Assembly (NCBI GenBank): GCA_900466575.1
Contig: UBMP01000024.1
Location: 42,925 to 106,924 of the forward strand
DNA: 64,000 nt
Origin: Hyphomicrobiales bacterium
Lineage (GTDB): Bacteria; Pseudomonadota; Alphaproteobacteria; Rhizobiales; Rhizobiaceae
Direction: 5' to 3'
Positions 18,146 to 25,781 of this stretch are shown here, piece by piece. The notes below the pieces were generated by a model. That model was not told where the DNA came from, made no database searches, and worked only from the letters and a program-made list of their open reading frames with translations. A program made the position numbers and the translations under genes. Every line of letters starts with the position of its first letter. Position 1 is the first letter of the stretch.

Positions 18146-18280
18146 ATTGTTCCTCCCGAGAACAAAGGTGCCTTGCGGCAGTGTGATGGCCTCCCAGCCA
18201 TAAAGTGGTCCCGCAGGAGGCCTGGCCGATCCATGGGCGGGATGGTCATATCAAAACGTCAAAAAAAGCGCTTGTCAATA

Positions 18281-18301
18281 AATAAATCGAATTGAATTAT
18301 T
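18281..18301. promoter_or_regulatory. Candidate ROK-regulator operator
   Basis: A 21-nt AT-rich imperfect palindrome, AATAA-N-TC-N-AATT-N-GA-N-TTATT in outline, lies midway between divergent frcB and the ROK gene. AT-rich palindromes of this size are typical operators of NagC/Mlc-type ROK repressors. Placement supports repression of frc in the absence of sugar; the assignment is inferred. Confidence 0.5.
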
Positions 18302-18358
18302 AAAAAATATCTGGCAGGCTTGAAAAAGCTGATTATGCCAACGGGAGGAGGCATCGGC

Positions 18359-19609
18359 ATGTCGAATCAAAGAGCACCAGAACCGGGTGACGGCGAACCC
18401 GCGCGGATTGTGATCCCCTCCGGGGGCGCAAATCAGGTGCGTGTGAGAGCCTATAACGAAAGGCTTGTCCTGTCACTCGTGCGAAGTCATGAGGCCTTGT
18501 CCAAGGCCGATATCGCGCGCGCCTCGGGCCTGTCGGCGCAGACCGTGTCGGTCATCATGCGCGCACTCGAGAAGGACGGGCTGCTGATCAAGGGCGAGCC
18601 CGTGCGGGGCAAGGTCGGCCAGCCCTCCGTGCCGATGTCGCTCCATGCGGAAGGCGTTTTTGCCTTCGGGCTCAAGATCGGCCGCCGGAGCGCCGACATG
18701 ATCCTCATGGATTTCGTCGGTGGCGTGCGCGCCAAGCTCAGGCGCATCTATGCCTATCCGACACCCCGAGAAATACTGGCTTTCGTGAAGGAGAGCCTCG
18801 ACTCGCTCGAGGCGTCCATGACGCCGCTACAGCTTTCGCGGCTGGCCGGCCTTGGTGTCGCGACGCCGTTCGAGCTGTGGAACTGGGCAGACAATGTCGG
18901 CGCGCCGCAGGGTGAAATGGATGCTTGGCGCGATTTCGACCTGCGTGCTGAAATCCAGGAGCTGACGCAATATCCCGTCTATCTCCAGAACGACGCGACA
19001 AGCGCCTGCGGTGCCGAGTTGATGTTCGGTCAAGGCAAGACCTATACGGACTATGTCTATTACTTCATCGGCACCTTCATCGGCGGCGGCATCGTGCTCA
19101 ATTCCTCCGTCTTTACCGGAAGGACAGGCACTGCGGGCGCGATCGGCCCGCTTCCGGTTCGCGACGAGAACGGCAAGCCCCGCCAGTTGATCGACGTCGC
19201 ATCGATCTTCGTACTCGAAAACCTGATGAAGGAGCGCGGCATCGATTCGCGACCGCTGTGGTATTCCGCATCGGGCTGGACCGATTGGGGTGAGCCACTC
19301 GATCGATGGATCTCGGCGAGCGCCGAGGCGCTTGCACAGGCGATCATCGCGGCCGCGTCCATTATCGATTTTCCGGCAGCCATCATCGACGGCGGCTTCC
19401 CCGACTGGGTGCGCACGCGGCTCGTGGCGGCGACACGCGCCGCGCTGGAACGCTACGACCTGCAGGGGATCATCGTCCCCGATATCATCGAGGGCAAGGT
19501 CGGCGACCAGGCCCGCGCCATAGGTGCTGCCAGCCTGCCGCTCTTTGCCCGCTATCTCACCGACCAGAATGTTTTGTTCAAGGAGTTGTCCAGTGCTGAA
19601 GGGGATTGA
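18359..19609 (+). CDS. ROK-family transcriptional regulator
   Basis: A 416-residue repressor of the NagC/Mlc/XylR class. The start at 18359 was chosen for its GGGAGGAGG ribosome-binding site 8 nt upstream; earlier starts at 18320 and 18335 lack one. An N-terminal MarR-like HTH (ALSKADIARASGLSAQTVSVIMRALEKDG) is followed by a ROK sugar-kinase-like domain with FIGTFIGGGIVLNSSVF. The ROK zinc motif normally written CxCGxxGC is not seen, so this may be a zinc-less variant. Divergent from frcBCA and overlapped by the mutarotase gene, so it most likely senses the transported sugar or its phosphate. Confidence 0.9.
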   Translation: MSNQRAPEPGDGEPARIVIPSGGANQVRVRAYNERLVLSLVRSHEALSKADIARASGLSAQTVSVIMRALEKDGLLIKGEPVRGKVGQPSVPMSLHAEGVFAFGLKIGRRSADMILMDFVGGVRAKLRRIYAYPTPREILAFVKESLDSLEASMTPLQLSRLAGLGVATPFELWNWADNVGAPQGEMDAWRDFDLRAEIQELTQYPVYLQNDATSACGAELMFGQGKTYTDYVYYFIGTFIGGGIVLNSSVFTGRTGTAGAIGPLPVRDENGKPRQLIDVASIFVLENLMKERGIDSRPLWYSASGWTDWGEPLDRWISASAEALAQAIIAAASIIDFPAAIIDGGFPDWVRTRLVAATRAALERYDLQGIIVPDIIEGKVGDQARAIGAASLPLFARYLTDQNVLFKELSSAEGD

Positions 19610-20021
19610 TCCCATCCTGAGTCCGGAATTGTTGTTCACGCTGCGCGCGATGGGCCACACGGACGAAATCGCCATCGTTGATGGCAATTATCCGGGGTTA
19701 GAACATGCGCGCCGTCTGGTGCGGACCGACGGTCATGGCGTCATCGCGGTCCTGAACGCCATTCTTTCCGTCATGCCGGTCGATGATTTCGTGCCAGAGG
19801 CCATTTTCCGCGCCATTCCGCGCGGCGACATGGAGGCGCTCGATCCGGTGCATGAGGAAATGGTCGCCTGCTGCGCGCGCCATGAACCGAAGCAAAAGGT
19901 CATGCCGTTGGCGCCCGCCGATTTTTATAATCGCGTGCGCGCTGCGCACACGGTCGTGCAGACCAGCGAGCCGCGCCTCTACGGCAACATCATCCTGCGC
20001 AAGGGCGTCATCTATCCCTGA
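19593..20021 (+). CDS. RbsD/FucU-family sugar mutarotase
   Basis: A 142-residue protein started at GTG 19593, which has AGGAG exactly 7 nt upstream; the ATG at 19524 would run deep into the ROK gene. It overlaps the ROK gene by 17 nt, so translation is coupled. MLKGIDPILSPELLFTLRAMGHTDEIAIVDGNYP is the RbsD/FucU N-terminus with the catalytic His region GHTDE, and the C-terminal NIILRKGVI is also typical. These enzymes interconvert anomers or ring forms of sugars such as fucose and ribose. Here it presumably prepares the sugar taken up by Frc for its kinase. Confidence 0.9.
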   Translation: MLKGIDPILSPELLFTLRAMGHTDEIAIVDGNYPGLEHARRLVRTDGHGVIAVLNAILSVMPVDDFVPEAIFRAIPRGDMEALDPVHEEMVACCARHEPKQKVMPLAPADFYNRVRAAHTVVQTSEPRLYGNIILRKGVIYP

Positions 20022-20051
20022 TCGATCGGCGGCATGACCGCCTCGAAAATG

Positions 20052-20079
20052 AAAATGCCCGGGTTAACCCGGGCATTTT
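20052..20079. terminator. Bidirectional terminator, perfect 28-nt palindrome
   Basis: AAAATGCCCGGGTT and its exact reverse complement form an uninterrupted 28-nt palindrome between the convergent mutarotase and chemoreceptor genes. Each strand ends in a T-containing tail, so it can serve both. Confidence 0.8.
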
Positions 20080-20100
20080 GCATTTCAGGGCCGCTCGGCG

Positions 20101-22596
20101 TCACGCAGCATAGGCGTGACGCTCTTCCTGATTGAGGCGGAACTGGCTGACCAGCTGCATCAGGTGGTCGCCCTCGTGGGCAAGCTGCTGCGACATGGCG
20201 TTGGCCTCTTCCACCATCGCGGCGTTCGCCTGGGTCATCTGGTCCATCTGGTTGACGGCCGTGTTGACCTCCTGCAGGCCTGCGGACTGGTCCTGCGCCG
20301 CCTGGGCAATCATTTTCACATGCTCGTAGAGCTGCGCGATGCGGGTGGAGATATTCCCGAGTGCCTCGCCGGTGCGCTGCACATGATGAACGCCGGTCGA
20401 CACTTCGCGGGTTGCCGTATCGATCAGGCTCTTGATCTCATTGGCAGCACCTGCAGAGCGCTGGGCGAGTTCACGGACTTCCTGCGCCACGACCGCAAAG
20501 CCCTTGCCGGCTTCCCCAGCGCGCGCGGCTTCGATACCTGCGTTGAGCGCCAGAAGGTTGGTCTGGAAGGCAATGTCCTCGATCACATCGATGATCTGCT
20601 CGATCTTGCGCGAGGCATCCTCGATCCGGGTCATCGAATCCACGGCGTCTGCGACGATTGCGGAAGAGGCCTCGGCATTCTTTCGGGTGTCGCTGACGAT
20701 CGCATTCGCCTCGCCTGCCCTGCCCGCCGTCTGGCGAACCGTCACGGTGATCTGGTCCACGGCAGCGGCCGTCTGTTCGAGGGAGGCTGCCTGGGATTCC
20801 GTGCGGCGCGACAGTTCGTCGGCGGAAGAGCGCATGGCGTTGCCATTGGCCTGAATGTTGTAGGCATCCTGCCGGATCTGCGCGAGCGTCTCGTTCAGTC
20901 GTTCCACAGAGCCATTGAAATCCTGGCGCAACTGGTCGAGGCCACCGCTGAAGGGGGTGGAGATGGAGCAGGTCAGATCACCATCGGACAGCTGGCGCAG
21001 CGACTGGGCGAGCTGACGGACGGCGAAGTCTATCTGCTCCTGGTTTGCCTGTTTTTCCGTATCGTTGCGCAGGCGCTCGGCTTCGGCGGCCAGACGCTGC
21101 TCTTCACTCAGGCTCTCCACCCGCAGCTTCTCGATCGCATTGGCCTTGAAGATGCCAAGGGCGCGGGCCATGTCGCCGATTTCATCGCGGCGCTTGTCGC
21201 CCTGAATGGCCGTGTCGAGCACGCCTTCCGCGAGGCGGCGCATGGCGGAGGTGATCTGCGCGATCGGATGCCGGAAAATCAGGATGAGACCGATGCCGGC
21301 GAGGATCGCAATGATGATGCCGGCGACAACCACGCCGATGGAGATGCTGCTGGCGGAGGTGCTTTCGGCCTTGGCGGCGTCCTTCTGCTGGTCGGCAAAT
21401 TGCGACAGCAGGCTCCAGGTCTGGTCGATCTGCGCAGCGGCGGCGGAAAATTCCGTGTTCTTGCGGTTGAAGATATCGAGAAGTGCCTGGGCGCTGTCGG
21501 AGAACTTTGCGAGCGTCGCCTTCACACCGTCGTCCAACGCCTTCAACGCCGCGTCATCCGTGGCCGTAGCCGCAATATCGTCGAGCGTCTTGCCGAAGAG
21601 GTAGATGTCGGACTGTGTGGAGGCCAGCTGCTCCTTGGTGGGCGCAGCGGTCAGCTTTGCAATGCCGATATCGATATTGCTACGCGTGGCCGTCAGCGCC
21701 CCGATCTTGCGGTTCATCGTATTGGCGAGCGAGATCGACTTGTCGGTGCTCGTCAGATCGACGACTGCGCTGTGCATCATATCGCCGGCGATCTTGGTCA
21801 CCTTGCTGGACAAGAGCAGAAGGTCCGTGGCCGCCGAGCTTACATCACCGGCGCCCGCTGCATTATCCTCCTTGAGCTTCTTCAGTGCCGCATTGATCTT
21901 GCCAGCGACGTCCTTCTGCTCGGGCGGCAGCATAGCCATCAATCCATTCAGCTCGGTATCAGCGCGAAGCGCGTCGATGAGCGAGACGCGGGCGGGCACA
22001 TCCGGGGCTGAATTCAGCTTGGTCAGAAGGGTCGATATCTTCTTGGCCTGAGCATCGACATCAACGCTCGCCTTCAGAATGGTTTTTTGGGCATTCTGAA
22101 GGCGGGTGGCGTCGGCAACCAGTTTGAAAACTGCCTTGGAAGCCGCACTCTGGACGTCGCTCATCGCCTGGAAATATTGAGAGATGTCCGCAAGAACGCC
22201 GGTCCGTTGCTGTTCGAGCTTCCAGAGCCTGTCGTTGTTTTCGGCAATCTTGTCCGTCTGGGCCAGCGCCTGATCGAGAAGGGAGACATCCGTCTCTCCC
22301 TTCAACGTCGCGATCACGTCCGCCAGGCGAGCCTTCTGCTGGGCGACATCGGAGGCGGCCTTGTCGAAATTGGCCTTTTCCGGCTCGCGCAGGAAGCCGC
22401 TGATGCTGGCAAAGACCTGCTTGTAACCGTTCATGGACTGAAGCACGACGCTGGAAATTTCGATGCGTCCGCGCAGGATCTGATTGGAATAAAGACTGAC
22501 CACGCCCACCAGCAGGATGCTGAGGACGAATGGTGTGACCATGAGGAAAATCTTCGTCTGTATCCTGAAGCGCGAAAGAAGGGCGTCGATATTCAT
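20101..22596 (-). CDS. Methyl-accepting chemotaxis protein with large helical periplasmic domain
   Basis: A long chemoreceptor of about 831 aa from the ATG at 22596; a TTG at 22611 would add five residues. TM1 lies at about 15-38. The periplasmic part (about 40-425) is all-helical and unusually long, with regular heptad-like Ala/Leu/Lys patterns suggestive of a four-helix or HBM-type bundle. TM2 ([19 protein letters not shown]) is followed by HAMP, a second HAMP-like linker with [13 protein letters not shown], and a signalling hairpin with [19 protein letters not shown]. No CheR pentapeptide is at the C-terminus. The ligand is unknown. Confidence 0.94.
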   Translation of the reverse strand: MNIDALLSRFRIQTKIFLMVTPFVLSILLVGVVSLYSNQILRGRIEISSVVLQSMNGYKQVFASISGFLREPEKANFDKAASDVAQQKARLADVIATLKGETDVSLLDQALAQTDKIAENNDRLWKLEQQRTGVLADISQYFQAMSDVQSAASKAVFKLVADATRLQNAQKTILKASVDVDAQAKKISTLLTKLNSAPDVPARVSLIDALRADTELNGLMAMLPPEQKDVAGKINAALKKLKEDNAAGAGDVSSAATDLLLLSSKVTKIAGDMMHSAVVDLTSTDKSISLANTMNRKIGALTATRSNIDIGIAKLTAAPTKEQLASTQSDIYLFGKTLDDIAATATDDAALKALDDGVKATLAKFSDSAQALLDIFNRKNTEFSAAAAQIDQTWSLLSQFADQQKDAAKAESTSASSISIGVVVAGIIIAILAGIGLILIFRHPIAQITSAMRRLAEGVLDTAIQGDKRRDEIGDMARALGIFKANAIEKLRVESLSEEQRLAAEAERLRNDTEKQANQEQIDFAVRQLAQSLRQLSDGDLTCSISTPFSGGLDQLRQDFNGSVERLNETLAQIRQDAYNIQANGNAMRSSADELSRRTESQAASLEQTAAAVDQITVTVRQTAGRAGEANAIVSDTRKNAEASSAIVADAVDSMTRIEDASRKIEQIIDVIEDIAFQTNLLALNAGIEAARAGEAGKGFAVVAQEVRELAQRSAGAANEIKSLIDTATREVSTGVHHVQRTGEALGNISTRIAQLYEHVKMIAQAAQDQSAGLQEVNTAVNQMDQMTQANAAMVEEANAMSQQLAHEGDHLMQLVSQFRLNQEERHAYAA

Positions 22597-22927
22597 TGGC
22601 AGTGTCCACAAAAAGGAGCTTGTCGTCAGATGGGACAGTAAGCGGAAGCGGTAAGCGATCTGTTAAGGTTACCCGCGAATTCCATTGGAAGGAGGTAAGA
22701 AGCGAGGTTCCCGCCGTAACCGCCGCTCCCTCGCGCTGGCGGCATGGTGAAGTCTTCAGAACCCGCGGTCGCCGGCGTGATCACCTTTGCGTTGCGGAAC
22801 GAGACGGGCGCAGCTTTCCAGCCTGCGCGTAGGGGAATGCTCAACGCATCCTCGCCCGGCCATCAGCACGCATGAAAACAGAGATTTCGGGCCGCTTCGA
22901 CTCTATACGTTCGACGAGGGTCAATGC
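22597..22927. other. Intergenic region upstream of the chemoreceptor
   Basis: About 330 bases. No supported gene, RNA, repeat or riboswitch is seen. Short frames here lack recognisable domains. The part nearest 22600 presumably contains the chemoreceptor promoter. Confidence 0.55.
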
Positions 22928-23191
22928 TCAGCCGCGCGCCTGGCGCCGGCGAATGCTCTCGATCACCGTGAGCACAAAGACTTCCGCAGCGATGCCGACA
23001 TTGAAAAGCACCACCGACTGAACCAGAAGCAGCCATTTCGCCGCGCCTCCCGACATCAGCACCGCAGCGCCGAAGGCGGCAAAAATAAAGGCCGATATGA
23101 GGGCGTAGGCGACGGCCGAACGCAACTGGACGGCAATCAATCCCAAAGCGATGGATGTCGCGGAAATCACTGCCATCTCCTCTCGAGCCAA
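22928..23191 (-). CDS. Small hydrophobic membrane protein of unknown function
   Basis: An 87-residue protein with about three transmembrane helices (ISATSIALGLIAVQL; AYALISAFIFAAFGAAVLM; WLLLVQSVVLFNVGIAAEVFVLTVI) and a basic tail RRRQARG that would face the cytoplasm. The start is uncertain: the 23191 codon is TTG with a GAAGAAG-like site upstream, while the ATG at 23176 has GAGGAG directly adjacent and too close for normal spacing. No family was recognised. Isolated, with non-coding DNA on both sides. Confidence 0.6.
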   Translation of the reverse strand: MAREEMAVISATSIALGLIAVQLRSAVAYALISAFIFAAFGAAVLMSGGAAKWLLLVQSVVLFNVGIAAEVFVLTVIESIRRRQARG

Positions 23192-23350
23192 ACTTCTTCT
23201 ATGGCTTGAACTTAAGGTCTAGCCTTGAAGAAATGCCTAACGACTCCTCCGGTTCGTATTCGCGCATTGTCGCACTATGGCACCAGCGCAAGACGTGACC
23301 GCTCCCTGAAACAATTCTGTCCCATCACGCTTGCGCCTGCCATTCGCAGA

Positions 23351-23614
23351 TCAGACTAACCCAATCAGAGCGTTTGCCGTGGTTCCCGTCGCAGCGACCT
23401 TCGTAACCCGAAGAGGCAGAAGCGTGCCTGCCGGCATATTGGCAAACGTGACCACCGCGCCTGACTGAAGCGTCGCCACGAGATCGCCACCCGCGCCGCA
23501 ATAAATGGCGCGTGTCGTTTCGGTGAGATTTGCACTGTCGCTCGGAACGATCGAAAATGCGTGGATCGCCGGTCCCGTGAGGGAGGGCGCATTGTCTGAA
23601 AACCGGTCTGCCAT
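23351..23614 (-). CDS. Orphan spike-base-like protein (RCAP_rcc01079/GTA type)
   Basis: An 87-residue protein started at the ATG at 23614 (MADRFSDNAPSL) with AGGAAAGG upstream; a start at 23638 is possible. The pattern GPAIHAFSIVPSDSANLTET, then RAIYCGAGGDLVATLQSGA, TFANMPAGTLLPLRV and TKVAATGTTANALIGL resembles the small spike-base proteins of the Rhodobacter gene transfer agent and related phages. No capsid, terminase or tail gene is nearby, so it is an orphan. The assignment rests on remembered family pattern, not alignment. Confidence 0.62.
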   Translation of the reverse strand: MADRFSDNAPSLTGPAIHAFSIVPSDSANLTETTRAIYCGAGGDLVATLQSGAVVTFANMPAGTLLPLRVTKVAATGTTANALIGLV

Positions 23615-23866
23615 GTTGAAGCCTTTCCTGTTCTGCATGAAAGACCTCTATTGTGACTGCACGGGCCAGGGCGGGGAAAACGAGAGACGGCCGGCAGGTA
23701 GGACGGCCGGCGGGTGATTTTGCAAACCTCTGGAAAATATGGCCCTATTCCAACGGGAGGGGTCCGATCCCGCGCTTTCTTGCTTATTCCGTTCCCCCTC
23801 TTTCCCCGTTGAAACCCGCCGCGCGTGCTTTTCGAGGCCGGCCCGGGCGTGCTATTCCTCGTTCCC

Positions 23867-25450
23867 ATGACCAATCTCTTCGACCCCGATTCGGCCACCA
23901 ATCTCTACGAATATTCGGTCTCGGAACTGTCCGGATCGATCAAGCGCACGGTCGAGAACGCGTTCGATCATGTGCGTCTGCGCGGCGAGATTTCCGGTTA
24001 TCGCGGCCCGCACTCGTCCGGCCACGCCTATTTCAGCCTGAAGGATGACCGCGCCCGGATCGACGCCGTCATCTGGAAGGGCAGCTTTTCCAAGCTCCGC
24101 TTCCGGCCGGAAGAGGGCATGGAAGTGATTGCGACGGGCAAGGTCACGACCTTCCCAGGCTCATCGAAATACCAGATTGTCATCGAAAATCTCGAGCCCG
24201 CCGGCGCGGGCGCGCTGATGGCGCTGATCGAGGAGCGCAAGCGCAAGCTGGCGGCCGAGGGCCTGTTCGACGAGGGGCGCAAGCAGCTGCTGCCCTTCAT
24301 GCCGAGGGTAATCGGCGTCGTGACCTCGCCAACGGGCGCGGTCATCCGCGACATCCTGCACCGGATTTCCGACCGCTTCCCCGTCCATGTCATCGTCTGG
24401 CCGGTAAAGGTACAGGGCGAAGGCTCTGGCGACGAGGTAGCGAATGCCATTCGCGGTTTCAATGCGCTGGAAGACGGCGGCCCGCTCGCAAGGCCGGATC
24501 TTCTGATCGTGGCCCGCGGCGGCGGATCGCTTGAAGACCTCTGGAGCTTCAACGACGAAGCAGTCGTCCGTGCGGCGGCCGAGGGCGAGATTCCGCTGAT
24601 CTCGGCAGTCGGCCACGAGACCGACTGGACGCTCATCGACTACGCAGCGGATGTCCGCGCGCCGACGCCAACGGGCGCGGCTGAAATGGCGGTGCCGGTG
24701 AAGGCGGATCTGGAAGCGCAAGTCGCGACGCTGTCGGCGCGGCTGAAGGCTGCCGTGACCCGGCAAATGGAGGCGAACCGGCAGTCCGTGCGCGCCCTCG
24801 TTCGTGCCCTGCCCTCGCTCGACCAGGTACTGGCGCTGCCGCAGCAGCGGCTCGACCGCGCAGCCTCCAGTCTGGGCCGAGGGCTGGAACTCAACACACT
24901 GAACAAGCGCCGCGCCTTCGACACCGCCGCCGGCAAATTGCGCCCGGACATGCTGGCGAGCCGTATTGCGGAGCGCCGCCAGATGCTGGAGCAGCGCATG
25001 GCGCGGGCCGAGCGCTCGGTTGAGCGGCTTGTCGACCGCAGCCGGTCGCGGGTTAACCGCGCAGACGCAGCATTGGCAAGTCTTCCGGGCAGGCTCGCCC
25101 ATGAAATCGGCCGCTCAGGCGACCGCCTGAAAGGTCTTGCACTGCGCGCTGATACGGCACTCGGAACCCGGCTTTCACGCGAGCGCTCGGCGCTTGCCGC
25201 GCATGAGCGGATGCTGCTCTCGCTGTCGTACAAGAATGTGCTGAAGCGCGGTTACGCGGTAATCCGCGACGAGACCGATGCGGTCCTGTCTTCTGCAGGC
25301 GCTGTTTCCGAGGGTCAGGCGCTTTCGATCGAGTTTGCCGATGGCCGGGTTTCGGCCACAGCCGGGGACGGCGGCCACGTGACATCGCGGCTCAGGAAAA
25401 GCGAAAAGCCCGCCCCGGCGAAAAAGCCGGAGCAAGGCTCTCTGTTCTGA
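23867..25450 (+). CDS. xseA: Exodeoxyribonuclease VII large subunit
   Basis: A 527-residue catalytic subunit of ExoVII, which degrades single-stranded DNA into oligonucleotides in mismatch repair and damage processing. The N-terminal OB-fold ([26 protein letters not shown]) is followed by the nuclease domain with [30 protein letters not shown] and [11 protein letters not shown], all diagnostic. The C-terminal half is a long coiled coil that binds XseB copies. The start at 23867 (MTNLFDP) matches the usual family N-terminus; 23825 is also open. The small subunit gene xseB is not in the window. Confidence 0.96.
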   Translation: MTNLFDPDSATNLYEYSVSELSGSIKRTVENAFDHVRLRGEISGYRGPHSSGHAYFSLKDDRARIDAVIWKGSFSKLRFRPEEGMEVIATGKVTTFPGSSKYQIVIENLEPAGAGALMALIEERKRKLAAEGLFDEGRKQLLPFMPRVIGVVTSPTGAVIRDILHRISDRFPVHVIVWPVKVQGEGSGDEVANAIRGFNALEDGGPLARPDLLIVARGGGSLEDLWSFNDEAVVRAAAEGEIPLISAVGHETDWTLIDYAADVRAPTPTGAAEMAVPVKADLEAQVATLSARLKAAVTRQMEANRQSVRALVRALPSLDQVLALPQQRLDRAASSLGRGLELNTLNKRRAFDTAAGKLRPDMLASRIAERRQMLEQRMARAERSVERLVDRSRSRVNRADAALASLPGRLAHEIGRSGDRLKGLALRADTALGTRLSRERSALAAHERMLLSLSYKNVLKRGYAVIRDETDAVLSSAGAVSEGQALSIEFADGRVSATAGDGGHVTSRLRKSEKPAPAKKPEQGSLF

Positions 25451-25466
25451 CCGAGAAATCGCGAGA

Positions 25467-25619
25467 TCAGATGCGTCCCATCAATAGCAGGATGATGACG
25501 ATCACCACGATCAGGCCGATACCGCCCGAGGGGCCATAACCCCAGCCGCGCGAATAAGGCCAGCTCGGAATGGCACCGAGCAGCAGCAGAATCAGGATGA
25601 TCAGCAGGATTGTACCCAT
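25467..25619 (-). CDS. DUF3309-family small membrane peptide
   Basis: A 50-residue protein with a strong GGAGAGGAG ribosome-binding site just upstream of ATG 25619. Two hydrophobic segments, MGTILLIILILLLLGAIP and GLIVVIVIILLLMGRI, flank a Trp/Tyr/Gly turn (SWPYSRGWGYGPSGG). This is the pattern of the DUF3309 family, widespread in proteobacteria and without known function. It converges with xseA (16 nt between stops). Too short for standard gene-length cutoffs, but the signal is clear. Confidence 0.85.
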   Translation of the reverse strand: MGTILLIILILLLLGAIPSWPYSRGWGYGPSGGIGLIVVIVIILLLMGRI

Positions 25620-25739
25620 CTCGAAACTCCTCTCCGAAACTTTGGCGGAAGGAGAACGAGTGTTCGCTGGCGAGCCTTCCGCGGGAAGAAGAAGGTCTTC
25701 TTCCTTGCGGGGGTTCTAACGCGATCACATGCTAAAATG

Positions 25740-25768
25740 TTCCGGGTACGGCACCCCGTACCCGAATA
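25740..25768 (-). terminator. Possible hairpin after maeB
   Basis: CGGGTACGG and CCGTACCCG arms (25744-25765) form a stable hairpin about 17 nt beyond the maeB stop. The following T-tract is poor, so it may be a 3'-stabilising hairpin more than a full terminator. Confidence 0.5.
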
Positions 25769-25781
25769 GACGCCTCCGGCG

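Noticed and set aside
20116..22011. 631-codon plus-strand frame opposite the large chemoreceptor
   Set aside because: Shadow; composition typical of antisense high-GC frames.
22612..22927. Possible riboswitch in the chemoreceptor upstream region
   Set aside because: No conserved cobalamin, SAM or other riboswitch core could be recognised.
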